Of a DNA stretch of 64,000 nucleotides, positions 1-9,184 are shown piece by piece. A program made the position numbers and the translations under genes. The DNA is from Magicicada septendecula (taxonomy: Eukaryota > Arthropoda > Insecta > Hemiptera > Cicadidae). Within the stretch, counting starts at the first letter, position 1. The number at the start of each line of letters is the position of its first letter. The stretch spans positions 1 through 64,000 of the forward strand of contig JAWRYS010001480.1 of NCBI GenBank assembly GCA_034769895.1, given 5' to 3'. The notes under the pieces were generated by a model. The model searched no databases. It saw only the letters and a program-made list of their open reading frames with translations, and was not told where the DNA came from.

Positions 1-41
1 CATTTTTCATTACTAGTACACAATAAAGAAAAATCAAACAT

Positions 42-370
42 ACTCGAGAAAAATGGAGGTTATAAAATACACTGTGCAGAATGCGATGCTATTTATATCG
101 GACAATGTGGTCGTGCTCTGAAACATCTCATTCTGAACATAAGAAAGTGATTTTAACTAATACAGCCAATACAGGTTTTACAGATCATTGCTTAAATCAA
201 ATCATTTCATAGATACAAAAACCATAACACTATTTCACAACATACAAAAAGGTAAAAAAATGGATTTATTAGAAAGTCTAGAAATTAGAAAAGCAATCAA
301 AAGTAACAAAAATTTAACAAACGAACAAACTGAATTCTGTGTACTCCCTTTATTAAAAGCTGTTATTTAG
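42..370 (+). pseudogene. GIY-YIG endonuclease domain of Penelope-like element (degenerate)
   Basis: Translation gives EKNGGYKIHCAECDAIYIGQ followed by CGRALKH. This is the pattern of the C-terminal GIY-YIG endonuclease of Penelope-like elements: conserved CxxC, YIGQ and an arginine helix, where families usually read R-x-x-E-H. The enzyme nicks target DNA to prime reverse transcription. Compared with copy 2, one base is lost near 130, so the frame breaks after the arginine helix. The C-terminal part is then read in another frame (188-370) and ends at the stop at 368-370. It is non-functional as it stands. Family identity is based on motif recognition. Confidence 0.7.
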
Positions 371-501
371 TTTAGTTAATTTTTACTTCCATGTTCCATA
401 AGCAAATGGAAGTATGGTCATGGCGAAAAAAACTGTGTTCGAGATAACGGCTGATTCTGATTGTACTACCCTCAAAACATGAAGAAAAGTCATTTTTATA
501 A

Positions 502-747
<246 letters not shown>

Positions 748-750
748 AAT

Positions 751-1077
751 TTTGTCTATGGCAAACGATAACAGCCGCAAATTCAGACAGAATCAAACAA
801 TTTTTTGCATAAACTCCTTAATTGTAGAGTACTCAAGGCCTGTTGTTTTTGGTGAATATCGGCTAAGGGAAAGGGGTAGTTTACCTGCGTTTTATGTTTT
901 AACAAGGGTAATTTTTTCTATGACAAATGATAACTGCCGTCAAGTCAAACAGAATCAAAAAAATATTTTGTATACATACCTGAATAGTAGAGATCCCAAG
1001 ATCTTTTGATTTTGGTGAAGATCGGTTAAGAGAAAGGGGTTGTTTACCTGCAACGTTTTATGTTTTAACAAGAGTAA
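751..1077 (+). repeat. Diverged tandem duplication, about 160-bp unit
   Basis: Two units, about 751-907 and 908-1077, share an ordered set of segments: CTATGRCAAAYGATAAC, CAGAATCAAA, GGTGAAKATCGG, GAAAGGGG and TTTTATGTTTTAACAAG. They are clearly homologous with substitutions and small indels. No coding potential is evident and the source is unknown. Confidence 0.7.
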
Positions 1078-1332
1078 AGTACTTAATTTTGATAAATAAA
1101 GTATCCTGATAAGAAGATCATAATAATCCACTGTAGAAACGTAGACAAAATATCTATAAATTAATAGGCTAGTTGAATGGGGTGGGGGTAATTTTCTATA
1201 AATGGAAATTATAGTTGAAGGGGGAGAGGATAATTTTTTATATGTGTACTACATTATCGGCAACAAAGAAGTAGTTTGTTGATAAAATTCCATCCCGGGC
1301 TATTTGGCCATAGTCCAAAGTTTTCTCCAAAA

Positions 1333-1370
1333 CCAGACGTTTCGGCAGTGCCATCAACATCCATCATCAG
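1333..1370 (-). other. Hammerhead-ribozyme-like motif (degenerate)
   Basis: On the minus strand this reads CTGATGA, then a 20-nt segment starting TGG and ending CC, then GAAACGTC. CTGATGA and GAAA are the two invariant core strings of hammerhead ribozymes, and ACGT before C would form the tiny palindromic helix III seen in Penelope-type ribozymes. Helix II is weak (only GG/CC is obvious) and helix I is poor, so this is a relic at best. Confidence 0.35.
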
Positions 1371-1515
1371 TAAAAATCGAGTGCGATAACGTGAGGTGAT
1401 ACACGTTAGTGACACAATACTGTGGTTAAGGCTGAAGCAGTAAGTAGGAAGAAGCAGTTTCTATGAAAATATTTTATTTCAAAAATGATTTTAAATATAA
1501 ATCTTAGAACATGGA

Positions 1516-1714
1516 AAGCAGAATTATCACTGTTGCACACCACTACATAAAAATTATTCCGATTAGCGCTTTCAAGCTTCACAGCTCATCGTCCGATCTG
1601 ACGATGAGCTATGAACCTTGAAAGCGCTAATCGGAATATTTTTTATATAGTGGTGTGCAATAGTGATAATTCTGCTTGTGATTTTAACCACTAACACAAC
1701 TTTCTTCATTAAAC
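1516..1714. mobile_element. Fold-back (inverted repeat) insertion with short tail
   Basis: Arms of about 70 bp (left from about 1517, right to about 1674) are near-perfect inverted copies, for example GCAGAATTATCAC at the left end and GTGATAATTCTGC at the right. They are followed by a tail of about 40 bp. The 12-bp text TAGAACATGGAA occurs just before (about 1504-1515) and just after (about 1715-1726), consistent with a target-site duplication. A 12-bp duplication and an asymmetric tail fit target-primed retrotransposition better than a cut-and-paste MITE. No coding capacity. Confidence 0.6.
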
Positions 1715-1920
1715 TTTAGAACATGGAAGTCATGTACGGTTCTCCATACCGATATTTATATTTTGGCTTCTGATTATACTTAGTTTTCACAGACACTTGA
1801 CCTTCCCTTACTACTAGTTCCTCCACCCCCTCCATCATACACATCACACACAAATGTCCGGATACACATCCTAAACACATGTTCACCACCCTTACATTCT
1901 TTGTTTAGTTGTTTATTGAT

Positions 1921-1960
1921 CTCTTTGAGAACAGCTTAATAAGCTGAAACAGCTGTCACA
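1921..1960 (+). other. Hammerhead-like motif in Penelope 3' tail (copy 1)
   Basis: CTCT, core TTGAGAA, a stem II hairpin AGCTT...AAGCT, then GAAACAGCTGTC. ACAGCTGT is an 8-bp palindrome in the helix III position, as expected for ribozymes acting as dimers. The core position expected to be G8 is A, so this copy should be inactive. Copy 2 (54769-54809) has the same architecture. Confidence 0.4.
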
Positions 1961-2294
1961 GGTAAATAATAAACTACAAAACTTATCAAGTGTTTGTATA
2001 TTTTTTAAGAACTTACAAACAATATTCTGAAATAGAACACAAGTACCGATATTTTAGATAAAAATTATTCAAAAAAATATTACCTTCTTGCCTGAGCTAG
2101 CTGGTGTTAACATAGCAATTTTTTAGGTAGAGTTGTCTTAAAATATTTATCTAAAATACAGGTGTTCCAAATTGCAATAGTGTTAATAAGTTCTTAGTGA
2201 TACTCGGGCATACCATGGACAACAAAGTCCATGAAGTAGTTTAATTATTTATTACTCTCGGTAATTTAAAACAATTAATTTTTTCTATGTTCAG

Positions 2295-2433
2295 GTGTTT
2301 CAAATGGTGACGATTTGGGATACATGTTTTATTCAAGCATGTTTAATAACACAGGCTCAGCACAGACAACAACAGAAGATTATCATACATTACAGAGAAT
2401 GGTTAAGCTATTGATAGCATTTGCTAGAACTGG
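2295..2433 (+). CDS. Carboxylesterase-like gene, penultimate exon
   Basis: An open exon of 139 nt between the acceptor TTCTATGTTCAG and the donor GG|GTAAGT. It reads GVSNGDDLGYMFYSS and ends ...LLIAFARTG with the final glycine codon split 2/1. In insect type-B carboxylesterases this segment is G-x-x-H-G-D-D-L-x-Y-L-F and carries the catalytic histidine; the following helix ends in FA+TG. Here the histidine position is Asn (codon AAT). The exon joins in phase with 3381-3633. Upstream exons with the nucleophile elbow are not visible in the window and presumably lie to the left, beyond the Penelope-derived sequence. The host role cannot be assigned beyond the family. Confidence 0.85.
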
Positions 2434-3380
2434 GTAAGTACAGTGAATTGAGTTTTTCCAAAACACTACAATAAAGATTTTGATAATAGATGCCTTTATC
2501 TACATTCTATAGACGCAAGTACCATCTGGGAATCAGTAAACTTTCAACTGGGTGTTACCAAACCATCTTGAGACTAGACCTGGAGAAACACTATTGTAAC
2601 TAATGATTAGTATTACTAGGTCAATCAAACTTTTTCCTCAAATAGCTACTCGAAATTTCCTCGCTTTGGCAAAATATCCCCACTCCCACAAATGTGTGTT
2701 GCTATATGCAAAGCATAATGTTTTACAAAATCTGATTATATTTTAAATGTTTGACTCTTACAAGAATAATGTAAATATTAAATTCCTTTTTAAATATGAT
2801 AAAAGAAAATGTATTCACCTGTTGTGAGCAAGCTGTATGCTTTTGCAATCCTTTTCTTGCACCTAGTTCATTAAACCCTATTACGCTTACTCAATTTTTG
2901 AATTGCATTAACAAAAGCAATTTACAATCAGTCACACTTGCACTACATAGTGACATCAAAACAAGTTTTATATTATTCTCTTAGGGCACTTCATGTGTGT
3001 AATATATCAGAAAGTATTTCAGTACTTACAACTTTGTTTTTATTAAGGTTAATGGAACTAAAAGTTTGTGTTTAATACTTTTTCAAATTTAGTTCTTTTT
3101 CCTGAAAGGTTTCTCATCAACATTTCAGCATACAAAGCTCAACTATTGTTAAGTGGACTCTTCTTGACACCCAAGAAAGTAGAACTTATAAAAGCCATTC
3201 CGTCCTAGTACATGAAGGAGGATGGTTGAAGGTGGCTGATATGGATTATGTGAAACCCTTTGAGGGAAAAGAGTAAAATTTAATGTGGGATACGATCTAA
3301 AACCAACACACACACACACACACACACACAAAATACAAATTTAACAATGTGTTTTGTATTAACACAAACAATTTTTGCAG
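2434..3380 (+). other. Intron of the carboxylesterase-like gene
   Basis: Bounded by GTAAGT at 2434 and TTTTTGCAG at 3380. It is AT-rich, with a (CA)n tract at about 3304-3331 and no convincing coding sequence. Confidence 0.8.
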
Positions 3381-3633
3381 TACACCTTCCAGTTCCACAG
3401 ATGAAGTGATAAAAAATATTCAGTGGCCACAGATAACCAATGCGTCGGAGCTTAACTACTTGGAAATGGAGACCAACTTCACTGGTGCTGTGGATTACTA
3501 CAAAGAAAGAATTGCTCTTTGGGATCAACTTGCTAAGCTCCAAAGTTCATCAGCTATTAACATTAAACCAACAATACTTTTAGCTATTTTTTCATTAACT
3601 TTAACATTCAATTTCTTTAAAATTTCTGTATGA
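3381..3633 (+). CDS. Carboxylesterase-like gene, last exon with hydrophobic C-terminus
   Basis: Continues the reading frame from 2433 (split Gly codon GG|T): TPSSSTDEVIKNIQWPQIT, then NYLEMETNF and YYKERIALWDQL, ending at TGA 3631-3633. W-P-x-x and Y-L-x-[IM] followed by R-x-x-L/F-W is the usual C-terminal signature of insect alpha/beta-hydrolase esterases. The last 19 residues (ILLAIFSLTLTFNFFKISV) are hydrophobic, suggesting a C-terminal membrane anchor or GPI signal rather than a soluble enzyme. A few Asn-x-Ser/Thr sites (for example NAS, NFT) are visible. No clear AATAAA follows closely. Confidence 0.85.
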
Positions 3634-4239
3634 TTTGAATTGCACTCTATTAAGTTGTATAAAATGAAAGTTTTCCAATATATTATTGCTTTGAAAATAT
3701 TATTTGTTTTTTTTTATAAATGCTTTATTATTATCATCATCATAATTTTATTTTCCTTACAAAGTTATAGCAACTCTTTTCACCTGTTCTAATTACTAAT
3801 TACTACTAATTCTAATTACTACTAATTGATTTTCACATTTTACCTGCAGCCTCCTTTCAGTCCCTCTCAATTTTATAACCTTCTTTGCATCAGATTGCTC
3901 ATTTCATCTGAGTAAGTATCAGACGTAACCGCCTTAGGGGGCTCTCTACTGCTGTGGCCACAGTATTGGTACATAAATTTAAACCTAATTAAAAAAAAAC
4001 AACTTTTTACTTATCTCCAATATACACACACTCTTTGAAAGCTCAAATAATCCTATTTTGTATCATATAATATGTGTTCAATAATGTGTTAAATCTAATC
4101 TGCTGTGTGCATCCAAATATACCATTTATGAAAGTCTTACATTTTTCACTTACTTCATACATGTGGATGTCATTGCTCTCATTATTTTTTTTTACCCGTT
4201 TTCACTGTTACTGACTTTAGATTTTGAATCTGATATATT
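3634..4239. other. Downstream non-coding sequence of the esterase gene
   Basis: AT-rich sequence with short ATT/ATC-rich patches. I see no gene, RNA or mobile-element signature. Confidence 0.6.
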
Positions 4240-5640
4240 AATGTCCGACCCAGAATTGTTGAACAGTTCATAAATTTCATGTTAGGTGAGATATTTACAT
4301 AAATCCTTTATAACAAACCATGAACCTAATGCAACAAAATACTCAGCACACACCAACACAGAACTACTACATGTCAACAACAAAAAATGGTTTCACTTGA
4401 AATGCATGTGTTTACAAAGAAAGTAATGATGTTTGTTTTCAAGCTACTACTGCTGCCCCTCTGCAGTTGTATTGAGGTTTCACTTGAAATGCATGTGTTT
4501 ACAAAGAAAGTAATGATGTTTGTTTTCAAACTACTACTGCTGCCCCTCTGCAGTTGTATTGAATATCAAAAACATTTCTGTTAATATGAAACAAACCTTA
4601 CAAGACATACAAGAGCCATCTAGTCCAATATACACACTGTTAAAATTGTGGACCACTTATGCTCGCCTTTAGATCTGGGGGAAGGGGGAATAACCTGGAT
4701 ATCTTAAGCTCATCCATAGGCCTTAGTATATTAATATACTTCCCAACGTCTTGTTTGCTAGTTATTTTTTCAACCTTCAGATTTTTACCCTCCTTCTGCT
4801 ACCTTCTTTAACATATATAACACTTTTATTATTCTTCTTTCAGATACTCAGTTTTTCTTCACCGACACTTGCAATACACATTACCTACATTTCTCATAAC
4901 ACAATTTCTCATGGTTTACTGTTTTGTAAAGGCTCGTCCTATTTGATTTCTTGCACATTATCAAATTTTAGATCAAATTATTATTGGACCCAGAATTATT
5001 GAAAAGTAAATTAATTTCATCTTTGGTGAGATATTTATATAAATCCTTTATAATAAACCATAAAAATAATGCATGAAAATACTCAGCACACATCAAAACA
5101 CAGAATTACTACATTACTACACACACATTGTGAACATTAGTATAATGTAAACGACAGAAAATGGTTTCATTTGAAATGCAAGTGTGTACAAACAAAGAAA
5201 GTAATGCTGTTTGTTTTCAAGCTCCTGTTGCCCTTGAAGTTGTATTGTATTGACGAACAAAAATATTACTTTTAATATAAAACAACCTTATGACATACAA
5301 AAGCCATCTAGTCCAATATAAATACTGTTAAAATTATGGACAAGTCATGCTCGTCCTTAGGATCTGAAGGTGGAATGACGTATAGGCCTACGTGCACGCT
5401 CGTCCATATGCTGCAGTGTGTTAATATACTTCACAATATCTTCTTTGTTGTTTATTTTTCTACAACCTTCTGATTTTTCTACTCCTTCTGCTACCTTCTT
5501 TAAACCATATATCACACATACTATGGTACTCTTCTCTCAGACACTCAGTTTCTCTTCATTCACGCTTGTGATACATATTATTTCCATTTTTTTGAAACTG
5601 TATTTGATGTCCTGCACATCATGAGATTTTTCGGTCTGTA
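4240..5640 (+). repeat. Diverged direct duplication, about 700-bp units
   Basis: Unit 1 (about 4240-4985) and unit 2 (about 4986-5640) share an ordered series of segments: GACCCAGAATT, GGTGAGATATTTA, AAATACTCAGCACACA, TTCTGCTACCTTCTTTAA and CAGACACTCAGTTT/CAGATACTCAGTTT. Inside unit 1 an 86-bp stretch is further duplicated head-to-tail (about 4390-4475 and 4476-4561, nearly identical); unit 2 has one diverged version near 5164-5250. Short open frames here are repetitive or hydrophobic and look non-coding. Confidence 0.7.
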
Positions 5641-5907
5641 GTAACATTTAACCAAACCAACATTTAATAATAAAAATTCTACCCTTTTTCTTTTCTTCCC
5701 ACTTCATGTATTTGTTTTTCTCTTGGTTGAAGTATTTCAAATGAATTGTTAATTAAAATATTTAAATTTCGTCCCTGTTTCGGGAGTCATTGAAGTAGTA
5801 CTCGTGAATTAAATGTTTAAAATATTGAAATTGCGTCACCTACCTTTATTTGGACGTCAATTGAACCAAACTTAAAACGTGACGTTCTTGTGCAAATTAA
5901 CCAGAGT

Positions 5908-7142
5908 TGTAGCGGGTCAGATTTTGGGTGTTTTTATTTTAACGGTTTGGGGCAATTATATATTTTTATTCATTTCGTTTTTGGTGTGGGGCCTTATAAA
6001 ATAATGTAAAACTGTATTATTGTGCAACGTATTTGTCCGTATAACAGACCAGTGTTGAGAAACAGTTCGAGATAAAGCAGTAAGACGCAGGTTGTTGTTG
6101 AGTAATGCGGTGAGGAATTTCCATCTCCACAAAATTCGCAGAACTCTGTAAATGTGTGTCAACGCTCAAGCGCAACTACACCTGCACGCGCTCAAAGGAC
6201 GCTCTAACAAAAAACTCAAGATGGCCAGAGCGCAAAAATATTCGTCGTTTTCGTCAAGACCTCCCGGAAGTCGCATTAAACTACTGTTGGTGACATCAGC
6301 ATAGCCAAGTGCAATATCGGCCTCTGGACACACACACATACCAGCTTTAATCCATATATAAAGTGGTTACTTCCCAACAAATGAGGCCGGAGCGACGAAA
6401 GCATAGGGGCAGTGAAACACTGATTCCCGGCAGAAAGTAAAACGTACCTGTTACATTACAGCCCAGTCTAACAGTTGTATCCACCGGCGCCGGTACAATT
6501 AAAGTAGGCTCGCCAACCAAGTTTTACTTTATCAACAGAAGAGGTGTTAATTATGGCCAAAATTTCTATGTGACCGCGGTCGACACAACCTGGAGTAGAG
6601 AAAACAGTTTTTTATTAAAAAGGAACAATCAACTTTCGTTTAAACTATGAGTGTGTGTAGGAACCGCGTGGCGACGTCTACGTAAGGGTTGGGGGGGGGA
6701 GCTTAATATGAAATGGTAAAGGGTTTGTAAATTCAGTATATATGTGTGAATGGCAAAGCTGGGCTATCTTTTGTGTGTGTGCTTTATAATTGTGCTGGTC
6801 TCTGTTTGTGTCAGTGTTGAAAATTGTATTTCGTGTGATGTAAACAAAAATGATACCTAAGGTAAGCCATATTAATAAGTAAGTAAGATGCAAAAAGCAG
6901 GATAAAATCTTCATTTGTTTTTATTTTATGATTAAAATTTTTGTTTTATTTTGATGGTTTGAGCAAATTAAAATCGATTCTCTTCATACGAATGTGTTGT
7001 GCAAATTATTCACACAACCTTGAGAAATTGCGCCTGTATACTCAAGTACGTATGACGCAACCTTGAAGCCCAGTGATGGTAAGTAAGTTTCTCAATGCTT
7101 GTTTTTGTATTGTTATTATGTGGATCATTAATGAACATAACA
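5908..7142 (+). repeat. Element A, left LTR (LTR1)
   Basis: Begins TGTAGCGGGTCAG and ends CATAACA, 1235 bp. It differs from LTR2/LTR3 by a 6-bp loss near 6283, an extra G in a G-run near 6693 and a few substitutions. Confidence 0.92.
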
Positions 7143-7143
7143 A

Positions 7144-7161
7144 TGGCGCTACGAACGGGAC
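7144..7161 (+). promoter_or_regulatory. Primer binding site, element A copy 1
   Basis: TGGCGCTACGAACGGGAC, one base after the LTR end. It begins TGGCGC like the tRNA-Lys-type PBS of element C but differs inside, so its tRNA primer is uncertain. Confidence 0.7.
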
Positions 7162-7322
7162 GAATTTATTAATAGAAATTCCATACCTACAAATGAGATA
7201 CAGGCGTGATTGAGAGGTTGCGTGAAAATACGCAAAAGGTACTTATGTAAAGTTATACAAAATAAGTAAAGCATATTTGTTCACGTAAGAAACAGAATAA
7301 ATACCTAAAAAAAAATATAATA

Positions 7323-9176
7323 ATGGAACATACAGAGAACGGAGTCGATTTGTCCGACTCGACTGTGATAAGCGAAACAGCTGAATTTGACGAATCAGCT
7401 GTGATGAGTAGTCTTGACATACATTCAACACCGAATGTAGGTCAAGACGAGAAAATTATGAATGTAAGCAAAACAAATGAAAAAGATAGTACAGATGATT
7501 CGGGGATCCAAACGACCCCAAAATCGAATAGAGAAAGTAAAAATAATAATGGTGAAGTCAGCTTCACTGACAATAAAACAGAAAGTCAGTCGACACCAGT
7601 CCCGATCAAAAAATCTGAAGATCAAGATATAATGAAAATGATCCAATTTCTTTGTACCAGTTTCAATAAATTTGATGTAAAGTTAGACGAACAAATTAAA
7701 TTGAGCAATGACTTTGACACCAAATTAGAAGTACAAAATAATAAATTTGACGAGTTAAAAAATCAGAATAATGAGTTGAAATATGAGATCCAAGAAATTA
7801 ACAAACATTGTGAAAATACCAAAGTAGAATTTACCAATAGAGTCAACCAAGTAGAAACCAAGTTAGATGATTCAATGCAAAAGGTAGATGTTAAATTTAA
7901 TGAAATAGATAGTCAGATACATAGAGTTGAGAAGCAAATAAATGAGAATAACGAGTATTTAATAAGTTCAATGAATGAGCATAACAATGACATAGAAATT
8001 AAAATTAATAAATGTAATACTGAAACTGAATGTAAGTTGAGTAGCGTAATAATGACCGTTGAAAAAATTAGTCAAAATATCGATGAACACCAAAATAAGG
8101 TAGACTCTAAAATAAATGAAATTGAAAATAATTATAAGACAGAAATACAAGCAGTAAATGAATCTATTGAAGTCATGTCAAAAAATAATGTACAGTCTGA
8201 ATATAGTAATGACAAAAAATTATACTCTCTTGAACAAAATATTAGTAGTATGCGAGATGAATTAAGTTTAGTGAAAAATCAAAATGTAAACAATGTTACT
8301 GAGCGCATATTTATGACACGAGATACAAATAATGAAATAGAATTAGAAACTTTCAATTGTGACAATCGTAGAGTACACCCAATACAATTTTTAAATAGGG
8401 TTAGGGAGTTTAATCGGTTTAATAGTAGTAGCTGGGAGGTTAAGTTGCTGAAGATTATCAAATGTTTTAAAGGTAGTGCCGAGATATGGTCGGAAGTACA
8501 CCATACCGAATGGGATAGTTTTGAGGATTTTGAGATAGCTTTTCGAAACAAATATTGGTCAGAAGAAGACCAAGAAATATTAAGAAGTAAAATAATGGGT
8601 AACGGGAATTTTGGTAGGATGAATAACCACCTAACCATATATGTGATGACCATATACAACGAAGCTAAATATCTAGAACCGCCGCTGCCTTTCCGATCAT
8701 TTGTAAGACATATTAGCAAACACCTGCCCAGAGAAGTGCAAATTACGCTAATGACTAGAGAGATTACAAATGTAAGCGAGTTAGAAAACATGTTAGATAT
8801 ATTACAGAATATAGGGGAACGCGACATAGGGCGACGTTCAACCACACCAGTAGTACCACACCATAATAATAATAATTTCCATCATAACAGGGGTACACAG
8901 AATTTTCATAGAGGAGCGCGGGGAGGAAGTTTCGATAATAGGGGCGAGAGTTGGAGGTGTAGAACATGTGAAACCGACAATTACGCTAATAGAACAAATT
9001 GTTTCAGATGTCATCGGAACAGGGAGTGCGCCAGGAACGAGCGAACAAACCTACCACCCAATCAACAGTCGAGAGGAGGAGAATTTCACAGAGGAGCGCC
9101 GAGAGGAGGAGGACAATATAACAGAGGGAGAGGGGGAAATCATCCAGCTGTGGCGGGTCCCTCCACGGAAAACTAG
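7323..9176 (+). CDS. gag: Gag of element A (copy 1), RanBP2-type zinc finger
   Basis: An intact 617-residue protein starting at the ATG at 7323, after a leader of about 160 nt. It is acidic at the N-terminus (about 1-95), then has a long predicted coiled coil (about 100-330). A retroviral-type Gag core follows (about 345-510; e.g. FLNRVREFN, FEDFEIAFRNKYW). The C-terminus is rich in His, Asn, Arg and Gly. Instead of a CCHC knuckle, residues 544-563 read W-x-C-x2-C-x3-N-x6-C-x2-C (W544, C546, C549, N553, C560, C563), which is the RanBP2-type zinc-finger pattern known to bind single-stranded RNA. RGG-like repeats follow (about 590-612). It presumably assembles particles and binds genomic RNA. 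The TAG stop lies 8 nt before the pol ATG. Confidence 0.88.
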   Translation: MEHTENGVDLSDSTVISETAEFDESAVMSSLDIHSTPNVGQDEKIMNVSKTNEKDSTDDSGIQTTPKSNRESKNNNGEVSFTDNKTESQSTPVPIKKSEDQDIMKMIQFLCTSFNKFDVKLDEQIKLSNDFDTKLEVQNNKFDELKNQNNELKYEIQEINKHCENTKVEFTNRVNQVETKLDDSMQKVDVKFNEIDSQIHRVEKQINENNEYLISSMNEHNNDIEIKINKCNTETECKLSSVIMTVEKISQNIDEHQNKVDSKINEIENNYKTEIQAVNESIEVMSKNNVQSEYSNDKKLYSLEQNISSMRDELSLVKNQNVNNVTERIFMTRDTNNEIELETFNCDNRRVHPIQFLNRVREFNRFNSSSWEVKLLKIIKCFKGSAEIWSEVHHTEWDSFEDFEIAFRNKYWSEEDQEILRSKIMGNGNFGRMNNHLTIYVMTIYNEAKYLEPPLPFRSFVRHISKHLPREVQITLMTREITNVSELENMLDILQNIGERDIGRRSTTPVVPHHNNNNFHHNRGTQNFHRGARGGSFDNRGESWRCRTCETDNYANRTNCFRCHRNRECARNERTNLPPNQQSRGGEFHRGAPRGGGQYNRGRGGNHPAVAGPSTEN

Positions 9177-9184
9177 GGAGGACA

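Noticed and set aside
1516..1714. Classical MITE derived from a cut-and-paste transposon
   Set aside because: A probable 12-bp flanking duplication and an asymmetric tail do not fit the TA or fixed short duplications of common MITE families; target-primed insertion fits better.
4387..5002. Hydrophobic frames resembling small membrane proteins
   Set aside because: They lie in AT-rich duplicated sequence, and the repeated peptide reflects the 86-bp tandem duplication.
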